NCBI GenBank assembly: GCA_021234155.1
Contig: JAJEKV010000006.1
Span: forward strand, 5,803,727 to 5,867,726
Direction of reading: 5' to 3'
From: Isoetes taiwanensis
Taxonomy: Eukaryota; Streptophyta; Lycopodiopsida; Isoetales; Isoetaceae
Length of the DNA stretch: 64,000 nucleotides
The notes below the pieces were generated by a model. That model saw only the letters and a list, made by a program, of their open reading frames with translations, was not told where the DNA came from and did not search any database. Within the stretch, counting starts at the first letter, position 1. Every line of letters begins with the position of its first letter. Positions 34,290 to 47,200 of the stretch are shown here, in pieces. A program made the position numbers and the translations under genes.

Positions 34290-37200
34290 TCTGACTTTCT
34301 CTCTCTAGGGTTTACAATCTCTCTCTAGCCCCAAAACCCCCAAACCCCCAAAAGGTGCTCTGACCATGATTTTGGATCCCCAAATTGGATTCTGAGCACA
34401 CTTTTTACAGCCAGAGACCCCATAGCCTTTGGAAGTCAGCACAAAAGGATGGAGGGGAATCTGCAAGCGCTAAAGAAGCGGGCACGTAATGCCGAGGGCT
34501 CTTCCCCCTCGGAATTCATCACATAGACAGATGCAATACATGTCCTGGATGGAAAGCTGAACGCCATTCAGGACAAGGTGGCAGGTGTGGAGATGCAAAG
34601 GGATACCCAGCCGGCAGCTATTCTCAAGAAACAGCTGGCGAAAGAGAAAGAACGTATCTCGACGCTGGAAGAGCGCATCAGGCCATCGGATGACCGCTTT
34701 GGCCTCGGCTGACTTTGAGCGCAGATAAGCACGCGGATATCTTGCCCGCCTAAGAAGTGAAGTGACGCCGATGTCCCGCGACTCGGCCGATGCAACCCGA
34801 CGCCTAGAGCAGCTCCAACCCGGCAAATGTCGAGGATGTGGTACAAATGCAAAAACGAGCTCGACATGTAGTGGCGCAGGTTGCAATGGGGCTTGGTTGC
34901 CCTAGACTCACGGCTGGCGTAATGTGAGGCTACAATGTCTCAATGAGGTGGAAGGGTGGACACCTTGGAGAAGAGACAGCCTGAAAGTCAAGAGGCAGCG
35001 CCCAGGCTTTCGGCCCTTGAGAAGAGGATGGCCGAGTTCCAGTGGGAGATGTATGATCTATTTATGCATGAAGCGCATAAGTACCACTACTGGGGGCAAG
35101 CATTCACCACCATGCCCAATACACCGGAGGCGAGGTTGCACAGGAATTAGGATCGGGTCCTTCGCGAGGAGAAGGACTGCCAGTCTCATCGACTGAACAT
35201 TGTCGTTCGCGGCTTGCCTGAAGAACAGGGGGAAGATCTCCCAGCTAAGCTCCATGCCCTGGTTTTGGCAAGGCTTCAATTGCAGCACTTGACAGTAAGA
35301 AATCCGACTAGAGTCGGAGTGCTAAGCATGAGACCCCGACTAGTTAAACTCACAGTGCTCGACCAAGCGTCGAAGACGTTGATGCTGCAGCGTGCTAGTC
35401 GCTTGAAGGGGACATCGGTGTACTTAGACACGGATCTGACCCCGGCTCAACAGAAGGAGAGGCAGGAAGAGTTCGCAAAGATTAGACAGGTCAGGCAGGC
35501 AGGGGGATCGGCAGGCCTGGTGAATGGCAAGATGAAGGTATTTGTGCCTCCACGACCAACAGTGGCAGAAGCAGCGACCGGGGGACCAAGCACTTCTGGA
35601 TCCCCCACTTCCAGAATGGCGGATCGCACACAGCAGCCAGGACCAAGTACCCGGGCACCACCTATAGCAGCAAAGCCAGATATTAGAGCCCCAGCACCTG
35701 TCAATGGCCCAACTCCTGCACCCTCCATGGGGACTGGGACAGGGCAGTCACCACAGATAGCATAGGAAGAGTGCCTTCGAATTGTGTCGTGGAACTGTAG
35801 GGGATTTCCCTGGAAGCGCGGCGACGGCATTGCTGAAATTGCTGCAGGCATGGACATCTTCTTGCAAGAGACATGGGAATATAGGGGGTCATCCGTTGGG
35901 ACATCCCAACAGACCATCATTTCTCACCGCCAATTAGCCATGGCAAGTTTAGGGTATGGAGGGTCGCGGCTACTTCAAAGATGCTATAGCATCCACAGCC
36001 TCGCTCCACAAGGTCGATAGACTCAACCGCTACCGTGGATACGAAAGTGCCGCAGCCTCACCATCGCCTCATCTTGTTTATCGTAGGATGTTATATACTC
36101 TATGAAACTTTGTTTCTTAGGGGTGCAGTGCATACGATGTGCATATGCACATCCGTGGTTCCGCCTCGATGCACCATCTTAGATCCACGTACCGCCATAG
36201 GCCATTAGGGACTATAAGGCATTCTTGAAATCCAAAAGTATCGCTACATTGCGTAAAATCAGCAACGATGTTTGATCTATCGATGACTGAGCTAAAAAGC
36301 CTTTTGGCGTGGAGTGTCAGATATAAGAGGCATCAACCACTGAAATGTTACCGCACACTGGAGACGGCCGGTTGGAGGAGTTGTATGACCCCCCGTAATA
36401 AATTGGCCGACGCACTGCATCAACTAGGAGAAACACCGCAGCTCTCGTGAGTCGGACATCCACCGTGGTCTTAGGCATCTTGCTAATGGTAAAGCAAAGG
36501 ACTTGCAGGGGACGTGCCGAATTTTGTTGAAATGGGGTGTGCCGCCTTTGCTCGGACCTTTGACAGGGGATAATCAATCGCCATCGAGAGGGCCTCCCCC
36601 AGAATGGATGGTTAGCAAGGTCATCCCTATTCATAAGATCGAAGCGGGGATGACTCCACCAACTACCGTGATGATCATGGTGAGCCCGTTACTCGCAAAA
36701 CTTCTAGCGAGGGTGCTGGAGAAGAAGTTAATGCAATGGGCGGAGGAAACTGGAGTGCGTGCAGTTGGCCAGGCAAGTTTCTTCCCTGCCCACTCCACGA
36801 GTGATCATATTTTTACTTTCAAAATTCTTATGGAAGATAGCCGCAATGCACGACGTGACTGTATTCTTTGTTTCGCGGATTTTAAGGCGGATATGATACG
36901 GTCCCCCGGGACTGTAGGTGGCAATGCTTGCAGGAGCTACATGTCCCACAGGATTTGTAGAATGCCATCTACCGGCTGTATGACAGAATATATGCCACTT
37001 TGCCTGCGTCAGACCACCGGGTGAACAGCACCATAGGTGTTAAACAGGGATGCCCGTTATCTCCAACGCTTTTTGAACTCTATATTGACAAGTTGGAGAC
37101 TTGGATGCAAGAACATAGTTGCCAGAGGCATATACAGTAAAACAGTTGCTCTATGCAGATGATCTGGGCTTATTATCCCATACAGCCAGGAGTATATAGG

Positions 37201-37625
37201 AACATTTGGATGCTCTCAATCAATTTCGTGGACATAAAGGTGAATGACAATCAACCGTTGTAGAAAACCAAGTCGTTGCCAATCTTGTTCAAGCAAAGAT
37301 GATATCCCGTGACTTCTATTACAGAGGACAAAGGATGGAAGTTGTAAGGACCTTTAAGTATCTGGGAATCGATTTCTCTGCTAACATGCTATGGGATGAC
37401 TGTGTAGAAAGAAGGGTCAGCGCGGGATGGAAAGCCATGTATGCAATGCAGAATAGCTGTCACAGAATAGATCTCTGCGATTGGGCACGCGAAAGCACAC
37501 TTGTTCCGAAAGCACTCGTGGAACCAAAGATCGCCAGATGGGGTAGAGGTCCGGGGGGCCGATTAGCAAGGGTACTTGGGATAAGCTAGAGAGGGTGCGA
37601 AGGCTTTCCCCGACATACTGACTTA
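34290..37625 (+). mobile_element. LINE copy A (ORF1, endonuclease start, reverse transcriptase), degraded
   Basis: A GGGTTT- and CCCCAAA-rich leader precedes ORF1 (ATG about 34450, MEGNLQALKKRARN, then a coiled-coil-like KEKERISTLEERI). The ORF1 core resumes at 35190 with LNIVVRGLPEEQGED and ends with YLDTDLTPAQQKERQEEFAK and a Pro/Ala/Thr-rich tail (to 35765). ORF2 starts at about 35770 with RIVSWNCRGFPWKRG and LQETWEY of the endonuclease, which then breaks up. Reverse transcriptase appears at 36503-37160 (AHSTSDHIFTF, GVKQGCPLSPTLFELYID, LLYADDLGLL) and FKYLGIDF at 37350. Homology to the minus-strand LINE at 15.7-18.3 kb ends near 37625. Stops and frame changes are numerous. Confidence 0.88.
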
Positions 37626-37639
37626 AAGGCCAAGGGACA

Positions 37640-40020
37640 CGGTGCCTTATCCAATTTTGCCGAAAGCAGAGCAACGTCGCAAAAGAAAGTGACCCGGCCT
37701 GCCATCCCATCCTCGCGGGGGTGTTGCCTCTCAAGGGACGAAGCCGCAGGACATCGCCGAGGGGGTCAAGTCTCATGGGCTGCTCTACTCCCCGCCCGCA
37801 TTGAAATCCCCAAGAAGGACGAATTCTACCCAACCGCCAGGTTGGCCGAGATGTCATCATATAGATCGACATAAGGGTCCATCCTATCCGCAGACGGAGT
37901 GGTCGCGATAGAAGGTGCTCTCTCGCGGAGGGAAATAACAGCGCCGTAAAAAGAGGGTTGCCACCGGTATTATGCACACGAACCCACAAGTACCCCAGCT
38001 AGGTTCGGTCTGTTTTCCTGGAGGGTAACCGAATGTGCCAAGGTTGTCCGGGTAGTAGCAAGCAACCCCACCATGACCCCTCCGCCCCTATACGGTGTAT
38101 TGAAGACCGAGAAATGTTGGTAACCCTACAGATCGTAGCTCAGTGCCCAAAGATGCTCCCATGTCTCCATGAGAAAGATGACATCCATATCGGCCGCCAC
38201 GCGAAGTTGAGATCGCCCCCTTTCGCCAAGGGAAGCCTCGACAATTCCATGAGACCACCCTGGGAGGCACAATTCCTATTTGTCGCCAGCTAGTGGCGCG
38301 CAACCGAGTCGCTGGGAGGACCGGAAGCAGAGGTCGAAAGTGAGAAGTAGATGGAGCGGAGGGCAAAGATGCACCGAGAGGGCGTGGGTCGTGGGAGGGA
38401 GAGGAGTAGGAGCGGAGAAGGGGGCCGGGTAGGAGAAGCAAAAGGGGGCCACGCTCAATTTTGTGATTGGGGCTGCGGGGTCTGCAGCAGCGGTGCCGGG
38501 CGGAAAATGTGCATCCCGCCCGAACCAATCCTGCGCGGCACCCCTTGGTGGCGGATGCCCTCGACCCCGACAAGCTCCCTGCCTCTGCGTGCCTCCTGTT
38601 GTGTGGGTGTGAGGTCCCAGCCCACGCATGAGGGACGCCCCGGGCGCAATATGGCATCACGCACTGCGCATCCATAGAACCGAATATGACAATCGGTTTT
38701 GACTCGAAGGCCGAGCCCCATGGCGCTGTTCGGAAATGCGAACCGGGTTTTGGGAATGTCATCCGATCGAGAATGTGTGTTCGATGTTGTGGGGCGAGAC
38801 TCTCCCCTCCTCTTCCGGGCATGCCTCGGGACTACCAGATTGTGGCCTCCGTCTCAAGCTCTTGGAGTTCTGCGGCTGCTCATGAGTCAAAGGTGGGGCG
38901 AGGGCCGTGGCCCTGCTAGGGTGGTGGTGGTGGTGGGCTTTGGGATGGCGGGGGTGGCTTGCGCGGGGCAGCAAGGCGTGGTCCCGGCCGCCGCCGCGTC
39001 ATTTGGTGGCATCTTGGGGTTTAGCGGGTAGCCGGCCCGAGCGATGCCCTCGCCCCGTGTGAAGTCGGGAGCACAACTCTGCGTGGCCTCTGGCCGCAGC
39101 TTGGCCATCTCCCCGCACCGCCTTCGCTGCACTGACTATGAAACCCGGTAGGGAGACCCCGGCCCCCTGTCTATGGATGGCTGCCCGGCAACCCCCACGG
39201 AGCTCCGGGCTCGAGAGTAGCGAGGTGTGCTCGAGCCCCAAAGACACCAAGGCGTCAGAGCGGACTTCTTTGCTCTCCGTCGTTACTACGAAGAACCCGG
39301 TTGTTCGGTACATGCACCAAGGCGGGCTGCGCTCCCGGTGCCATGGTGGTGGCTTCCTCAACCTCTGGCTGGACCCGAGACACCGTGACCATCGTCTCGT
39401 GCATTGCCCGCTCCCTCTCCTATGTCATGGTGTCCAGAGTGATGAACACAGAGTCTAGGGGGGCCCACATGTCGGCCGAGCCCCTGCGGGGCTTTCTTGC
39501 TCCGGGTGTCCGAGGCCAAGGCCATCTTCTACGTCTTGCAGCGGGTCTCCGTGCTTGTGATGCGGTTCTTCTCGACCACCGGTTGCCTTCCTAAGCATAT
39601 GGGATGGGGACTCCATCTCCAACGCCATGCCACCCGGCCCGGTAAAACTGTTAGCCTCAATACGGGCACTGTTAGCCTCCACGCCCGCTTTGACGTGGCT
39701 CCAATTCTCTGCCGAGGCAGGAATTCCTGTGTGGTCTGAGCAATCAATCCCTTCCGGCCGGGCTGGCCGCGCTGAGGGGGCCTTAGCCTTAGCCCGAGCC
39801 TCCTTCTTCATGGAGGATGACTCTCCCCTGTCCATGATGGCTGATCGGGACCGTTTGCGTGGCGGCCCCTCGCCTTTGTTTTCCCAGGCTGGCCCATCTT
39901 CTGTGGCCATGACTGGGGGTGCGGCACGTCAGAGGAGGAGGTGGGCAACAGCCAAGTACCCTTGAGGGGCATGGAAGACCAGGCGACGGAGCAAGTGCTA
40001 GCAAGAATAAGAGAGAGATG
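37640..40020 (-). mobile_element. LINE copy B (ORF1 and endonuclease only), GC-rich, degraded
   Basis: Minus-strand ORF1 starts at 39910 (MATEDGPAWENK, then PPRKRSRS). The conserved DLTPTQQEARRGRELVGVEG and GGMHIFRPA lie near 38600-38500. The endonuclease begins with VVSWNCRGFPWRKG (about 38240) and has YVDLYDDISANLAVG and, after a frameshift, EFVLLGDFNA (about 37860-37780). No reverse transcriptase follows; copy A lies head-on from the left. The segment is visibly GC-rich compared with its AT-rich surroundings. Confidence 0.8.
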
Positions 40021-40094
40021 AGCACAGTTACCATATTTTCATTGGATGCCCTGGTTCTTGACTTGCGAGTCAAGAATCTCACTAACAGTGCTAA

Positions 40095-41080
40095 TTGCAG
40101 TCGTTCATCATTTTAGGGAATTCGCTCAAACGGCTCACCCAGTTTCATCATCCTGGGTGTCACTGTGAGAGTCGTTTGACCACGTTTTGGCGTCCCCATG
40201 ACGAACTCAAGAACATGACTCTAAAAAAATTCAGGAACACTACTATGAGAAGAATTAAGAAACAGACTCTGAGAAAACTCCTGAAGCGGACTTCAAGACA
40301 AATCAGGAAGTACACTCTGGAAAGAATCCAGATCCAGTGTTAGAGCTAGGTTCACTATCAAAAACAAAAGGTGCAGCAATCAGGATCCCAACTCTCGATC
40401 CGAAAGTGAATTACTGGTTGGAGGCAAACCCAAACTGGAATCCAGAAGCGCGGACCGAGCTCGTGATATTTGATATCAACGGAATTCTCGCAACAGTGTA
40501 CGAAGATGTTGACGTCCCAGGATTGAACATCTCATAGAAGCCCAAGAAGACGCACAGTAACATGGTGTATCTTCGACCCCAAGTACAAGCTATTAGTGAT
40601 TCGATCGAGGCTTCAAAGTGGGAATCTAGTCTTCTATGGGGAAGAGAAATATCTTGAATGCTCTGGGTGTGCTCGAACTGCCTACGACGAAGTTTAAGTT
40701 TGTATGGCACAGTGAAAGGTGTGATGATGTGGCAGATTTACCTCAAATTATCACAAAGGAAAACTTATTATGGTCAAGAAGCTCCAGCACATCTATGAAG
40801 CGTTTCAGGAATACAACAAGCACAACACTATTATCATAGATGATAGCACCTACAAGTGTTATCACAACTCCGATAATGCCATCATTGCCAAAATATAAAA
40901 CCTTGAGAAGTTTGAAACAGATAAGTGGTTTGCGCTTAAACTGATTCCTATCTTAGCTGAGTTCTGATATTCTTGTGGCAGAAGTTCTGCAGAGCTATCC
41001 AGAGCTCAAAGAGGTTGATGAAGAAAGCAACGGCATCATGGCAGCGATGGACAAAAAATTTTATGGTGATTCGCCTGAAT
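40095..41080 (+). pseudogene. FCP1/NIF-type HAD phosphatase-domain pseudogene
   Basis: LVIFDINGILATVYEDVDVP (about 40465) corresponds to the DxDx(T/V) start of the FCP1-homology domain, but the second Asp is missing here. Then come MVYLRPQVQAISD (about 40560) and FKVGI-stop-SSSMGKRN, where TAG stands for an expected Trp codon. LPTTKFKFVWHSERCDDV follows (about 40690), then, in a shifted frame, HNTIIIDDSTYKCYHNSDNA (about 40820). The order matches the domain throughout. An upstream basic repeat (40212-40331) is in frame with an earlier ORF ending at 40343. Members dephosphorylate Ser of the RNA polymerase II tail, but this copy is inactive by stops and motif loss. Confidence 0.75.
40212..40331 (+). 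repeat. Five-fold 24-bp repeat encoding basic octapeptides
   Basis: Five consecutive octads read NMTLKKFR, NTTMRRIK, KQTLRKLL, KRTSRQIR and KYTLERIQ. Thr is at position 3, basic residues are at 5 and often at 6 or 8, and a hydrophobic residue is at 7. It lies directly upstream of the FCP1-like domain. Confidence 0.75.
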
Positions 41081-42525
41081 GACACGACTCTGCATGTTGC
41101 TAGATAAATCAAAGGAGTGTGGCCAAATTATTCTATGTATATTGTGTAATGTTTTGTCTAGAAAAAAAAAGGCGTGTTCTGCTGCAAGGCACATTCTCGG
41201 AGTCGAGAAAGTGCCTTCTTGCTCAAAGCTACAAATATGTATCCCACATGGTGTAATTGTGATATATGAAACACCTAAATGGAGGTGTAATTGGACTGTA
41301 ATTGTTGGTTTCGACGATAATTGCTAATGGAATTGTATTTGCTAATTGGACTGTACTTGTTAATTTCGATCTTCCTATCTTCTAGATGACAAGGTCACGG
41401 CGTGCATCTCGCTCAGAACACACTCTTACTAGGCCTTTGGCAAACAGTCAATAGTAAACGCAAGTATTATAAAAACGCAAGGGATCCTGATGAAAGGAAG
41501 TTGATTTCCCAATTTCATGAGTTGCAAAGGATCATGACATCCATGGGGGATGTGGGAGAAGCATTTTTGACCCGAACATTGAAGAAAGGATGCGGGAGGA
41601 GGGTGGTGAGATTGGTTGTATGGACCAGTGGTCGCCTATGAAGCTCCTCCTCGTGAAGCTTTCCATCATCTTCACGTTGCTTCGAGAGTTTGGAAAAGGC
41701 CCGAGCATGCTCCAGCCATTGTTCCACTCAGGTGGACAACGTATCATCCAGATGTAACGGTTGTGACAGCACGGCTGCCATGGGTCTCTTCGTCAAGCGT
41801 AAATTACATTATAAAAATATTGTCTCAAAATCGTAATGACTTATTATTCATAAATAATATCTCTCTTGGTGGAGACTTTGTTTGGAGACAATAACTGTAT
41901 CAGTGGTTTTAGATGTGTTCCGTCACTCGCCATCCAAGAAAAGACGGTCATTTGTATATACTTAGATTTTTTTATTCACATCCTTTCGAATGGAAATGAC
42001 ATTGTACTACATTGTATTGTCCGATGACATTGTACTACATCGGATGGAAATGACATTGTACTACATTGTACTGTCTCTCCGTCCACTGTAAACTACATTG
42101 TACTGCTATCTTTTATTAATAAAAATTCATTGAGTACTACTGTTTTGTTTGTAGAAAATTAATTATTTCATTGGTTTTGTATGTGTTTTTTAGTTTCTCA
42201 ACTCGTCATCTGGGAAAAGGAAGCCATTTGTAACCCCTATGTTTTTTCCACACTAGAAAAAAGTCTCTTATTCAAACAATAATGGAGCACAAAATGATTT
42301 GCATGTCCTTTTGCCTTAAAAAATAGGGTTCCAAAAAAAAGTAGGAATTGCATGAGACCCCCTTTAATGTAATGCGACTTTGACATTTTTATAAGCATTC
42401 TATATGAGACTTTAAAAAAAAAAAACAATTGCCCACCCTACTTTTTCCTTTGAAACATCATGCGTATCATGTTTTTAGGCAAGCATCTAAAGAATATTCG
42501 AAGGCATCTTCCTAAAGTAATTATA
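41081..42525. other. No identifiable gene
   Basis: An open frame at 41402-41641 and its continuation to about 41810 look weakly coding but match nothing I know. A short repeat, GACATTGTACTACAT, occurs at least four times at 41996-42110. Confidence 0.35.
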
Positions 42526-42527
42526 CA

Positions 42528-42585
<58 letters not shown>

Positions 42586-42785
42586 GATACACACATTTTT
42601 AACGTCCATGAGTGAGAAGGCCATGGAGCTTATGGAAACAACACTCCAGATGGGACATGCCCCCACCATTGTACATGGTTGAAGTGGGTCCTTCCTCCAC
42701 TAACTTACAATGTAATGGCCATTTTCACTACAAAGTACTGAACCCGTGAACTTGGGCATGGCAGTTTAAGATCTTACCATAGGAA
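42526..42785 (-). mobile_element. tRNA-derived SINE with (AAT)n tail
   Basis: On the minus strand the head has CTATGGTAAGATC and TTCACGGGTTCAGTAC in box A and box B positions (42770-42735). The body runs to ACTCATGGACGTTAAAAATG, then a short spacer and about eighteen AAT units (42584-42530). The terminus matches that of the LINE at 15.7 kb, but the tail unit differs. Confidence 0.65.
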
Positions 42786-44287
42786 GCTCAACATCACTCC
42801 GAGAATCAAAACGAGCCATTTATATGTCAACTAAACATACAATTAGAAATTATAACATGACATGCTCTGAACGATCACCATGCGTAATGATGGATTGCCA
42901 TAATGAGGGCTCTCAAACTGGCATGAGTTCAAGTAAGGAGTCGCATTGATCGATCCATAACAACTCACTTTAGAATAGTTAATTCAAAGCATTACAAGTA
43001 ACTTTTTAACTTCCTCTTAGACAAAGAGGGCTAATGCGTCTTGTTAAAAGTAAAGAGCAACAAGCCTACTTTGTTGATACGTCACTAGGAAAATTACTTT
43101 GAGATGGCCACAAAACTATTCATTCACGATGAATATATGCGATACAACTCAAGGCAATAAGCATGCCCTAATACAAAATTTTGCTTTGGTTGCAGGTGCA
43201 TCAAGCAAAACCTTGTCCAGGCCATTTCTAAAATTGACAGCACATTGCAACCAATTTGTTTTGGAACAAGTAAGCTATATAGATCTAGGAGATGGAGGAC
43301 ACTAATGTTGGCCTTCTAGAATCTCTAATACAAAAGTGAACTTTGTTCGCAACGCATGGAAGACATAAGTTTGTTGCAACAAAGCGACAATTATAGTAAA
43401 GTATAATTTTATAGAAAACCTTTAAGCTACTTCATAATTCAAGGCTTTAACATTTAGCATGTGCAGATGGAGAAGATATGTTGTCGCCATCTGAACCTGT
43501 GTTGAGCATCTCAATCTGCAACCATTTAGACTATAGGCAGTAGCTTCTATCCAAGTTAACAAGCGTATTCGTAATCCGTATATAAACCATTTATATCTAG
43601 ACCAAACAACAAACAGCAAGGCCAATCCGTGAAACCCGTGAGGGGCCAATCCGCGAGGTCTATGTTGGCCTTTGCTTTAGCGCTTGTAACAAATCGATTT
43701 TCAAGTGAAAATGAAACGTGTCTAGTTTTTAAAGTGCAACTTGGTTTATCTTACTCTGTATTATTATAGTTCTTTGTTGCCTTTTAAGCGTAATTTTTAA
43801 CAATAATCAAAATACGCCTTATGTAAATCAGGAAACAATAAATACAAAGAACTATTATAATTAGCTCAGTTATTGGTCCAAATGCAACCCATTATTGCAT
43901 TTAGACAGATAGAAGCACCCATAAACGTGCTTCCAGCAAAAGAATAGAATTTCAGACTAATAAATATGAACATGTTAATACAATAACATGGCCAAAGTGT
44001 GTGTTTTTCTCATATTTCTTTCTTGTTCCAATGCCGAGCTCGTGAATTGAACAATGAAAGCTTGTATCGGAGGCAAAACACTGCCAGCTCCCACTGGATC
44101 CATTGGCCTCTTTGCATTGTCCTCTGGAAAAGGAAATCCATTCCATAATGTAGAACTTTTTTACCTTACGTATAACTTCCCTAATTTCATCAACTCAAAA
44201 TTGGCACCATAAACTGATCTGGTGCATCATGACTTTCTATCAGCAGGTATTAGAATTACTACATATATATACATGTCATCTCCAGTG
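42786..44287. other. No identifiable gene
   Basis: AT-rich sequence. The last 100-200 bases are probably the 3' UTR of the Sec14-like gene on the minus strand. I see no other supported feature. Confidence 0.4.
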
Positions 44288-47200
44288 TCATTTCTGCTTA
44301 GTCTTTTCGCCCACAAAAACCTCATTGCCATTCTCGTCTACTGATAGTTGGTCCAAGGTAGATTCAATCACATGGACCACCTCAGTAGACTCTTCATTTT
44401 CTTCTTCGGGAACCTGAACATGGAAGGACAACACTGGCCCTACAGCCCTGCTTAAGGAAGCTTGCTGCTTGATGTAGTTCATAAGCTCCACGTGAAATGG
44501 GTGGTCAGCAGAAAAGCAGCCTCCTTCTTGGTCAAGAGGAGCCGTCCTTTGCCGAGAACTACCAGAACCAGAACCGTTATCAGACCAACGGCAAAATTCT
44601 GGTATAACACTTGCATCCATGACCTGAATTAGGTGCATAAAGTCATTCAGAGATCTGCTCTAACGTGTAAATTGTTAGGTCTATATTAAATATCATACCT
44701 TCAAGAGCTCCTCTCTTCCAGAGCCCTGTAGTACTTGGACTTTGCGCTTTGTTCGTTCATGCAACAATGGCTTCACAGCCTATGAACATTTCAAGTAGGT
44801 AAGCAACTAGAAGAACATCAAGGACGCATATTTCTTGTATACTATATGCTAATTCGCATTAGATGCTAAGGAGACATAGCAAAAGCCCACTTGTATGTGT
44901 TATTGCACAATAGCTGCTTAAGAACAGTATGTTGAATTATATGAATAGAATTGTAAAATGAGGGAACTGTTTATTTTCAACATCATGGGTTCATAGACCT
45001 AGAGTCTTCGTGACAATGGTAAACATAAACAGCGACATGTGTAACCATAAACATGAGCATGTGCAAAACATTTTGGTACATTTCCATCTGAATCTATAGG
45101 TCAAAGCAAACATACAGAATTTTGTTTAACTTTTCTAAAGAAAAGATGTATCTTATCATAATAAGAGATTTCACACAATTATAAGGTTCTAAGGGCCTTT
45201 ACCTTCCAGCAAGCATGGAAAACATAAGGTGCATTTACAATATAGTAAGTGTCAGTTTTCTCAGGATAATTCAGGTCATCAATGCTAGATATAACTGTCA
45301 GTATCTGCAAAATAACATTTAGCTCAACTTAGAAACGAACATACATTAAAATTCCACACATCTGACTATGTTACACGTGGAGAGAAGAATAAAACAGAAT
45401 CTCTCATATCTTGTCTAGAAACATCAAACCCTTCTGGAAACAAAACCGAATTAACTATTAACGGTATCTTACAAATGTATTTCCATTTGTACTCTAAAGT
45501 AAAGGATATTTGCATTAATATGTATAAATGAATAAGCTGGATTATCTGATTAGAGAAATAGCCAAATCGCAGACAACAATATCCAAATTGCCAATAATGT
45601 CTAAAATGCCAAACTGCAGAATATCCAAGCAATCAAGTGCATAGCTTTTGGTTGCCTAAGTACCTTAATCCTATTTAAAGCAGAAAGCTTTAGGCCTGTC
45701 ATGTCAAGAATCTTCAGACATGTCCCAACGTAGCGCCCCATTCGCTTTGTGGCTTCTGGCTGGGAAAGGAAAGAAATTCATTTTGTCAAATGAGGCAACA
45801 AGTTATACAAAGCTGAACATCAGATTTCACATCTCATTTTTTATAATACGTTAAACAATTTATATATTTATCCAAGATAGGCAAAACAGATAAATGTTGG
45901 TAATGAGAAAAGTATATGCGACCACAAGGTATAGTAAAAGTGTAACCAACAAGGTATAACCTGTTCTTGTTGCGGAAAGGAAGGATAGAAGAATATGCAC
46001 ATTGACCTTTTTTAGTACCACATTCCAAATCACAAACTAGTAATAAATCATACTTTTTGCTGCTAGACACTTTGAATTTTCCTTCCACAAATGTTTTAGG
46101 CTGGTTGTATCCACTCAATAAACTCGGTCTCCAATTTTCAATTACAAAAAACTCTGAAAATATCAATAAATTATTGCTTTATGGCTGAGAGAAGTACTTA
46201 CAAGCACAACTCGGTCGCGGTACTCATTGATTTGTATATGGGATTGTACATACTTATCTACCTGCAAAAAAGCATTTACCGTTTCAAAGAAGAGGCTTGC
46301 ATGCATATGCATTACAACTGCGTCAAAACAAGTTTTTCTGTTTTTTTTAATGCCACAGGTATGCATTATACAGACACATATGATGAAGATAATAACAAAT
46401 ATAACTAGCAAGAAATGATACGCCAGAAATATCTGTCGTTTCTCTAACCCCTCCTATGTTCTCATAGTTTAAAAGTTACAATTCTAGCTCTATGAATACT
46501 TAAAGCGATTTTGCAGTATACATATTCATGGTCTTGTCATATTAAAATACAACAGAGGTTTAACCATTATAAGTAAAACAATAGACAAACTGCAGCTTCT
46601 GATACAGGGTCTTTTAACAACCATAATAGTTGCATAATTAAATATAAGAAAAGCAGTAACTTACTGCAGCTTTGTCATACCCACTGAATCCAACACCAAT
46701 TGCAAAAACAGGCCGGCCCTACAGAGAATAAGGCATATTAAAAGACTGCAGTAAGATGAAACTTATGACCATGGAGTAGAAGAGCTTCTGGCCCTTACCT
46801 GTTTACAGAATCCTGACATGCCTATAAGCTGTGAATCTCGTATCACCTTGTATGTATCCATGGGTTCTATTGGTTTCTGCAAGTTAATGTCATAACAATC
46901 ATTAAACCCGTCCTTGATATTGGAATACCAGTTCAAAGACATTAAATTTAACGCCAAACCAAAAATTATTACCAAGTTAAATATTATTTTGCAGTCCTCT
47001 TCTACATTTTCTTGTTTGATGGTTGCAGATATTGAACCAGTCTACAAATTTATGACATTCATATTCTTGCAAAACAAGTAACTTCTCCTGACTGATAGGT
47101 AAAATCATACAGGCAGCTAAGCGAGCTAGACAGCTTCTGCTGCATCCTATAATGCAAACCAGAGCTATAACAGAAAAAACAAAGTCTATATGCCATTACT

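Noticed and set aside
38276-39594. Several 80-120-codon ORFs in the GC-rich block
   Set aside because: High GC removes stops in all frames; only the minus-strand frames with LINE ORF1 and endonuclease motifs are supported.
34290-40020. Twin-priming inversion of a single LINE
   Set aside because: Twin priming places an inverted 5' part before the 3' part with its tail. Here two ORF1 regions are present and both 3' ends are missing at the junction, so two copies are needed.
42487-42669. ORF with a long Asn run
   Set aside because: It is the translation of the (AAT)n tail of a SINE.
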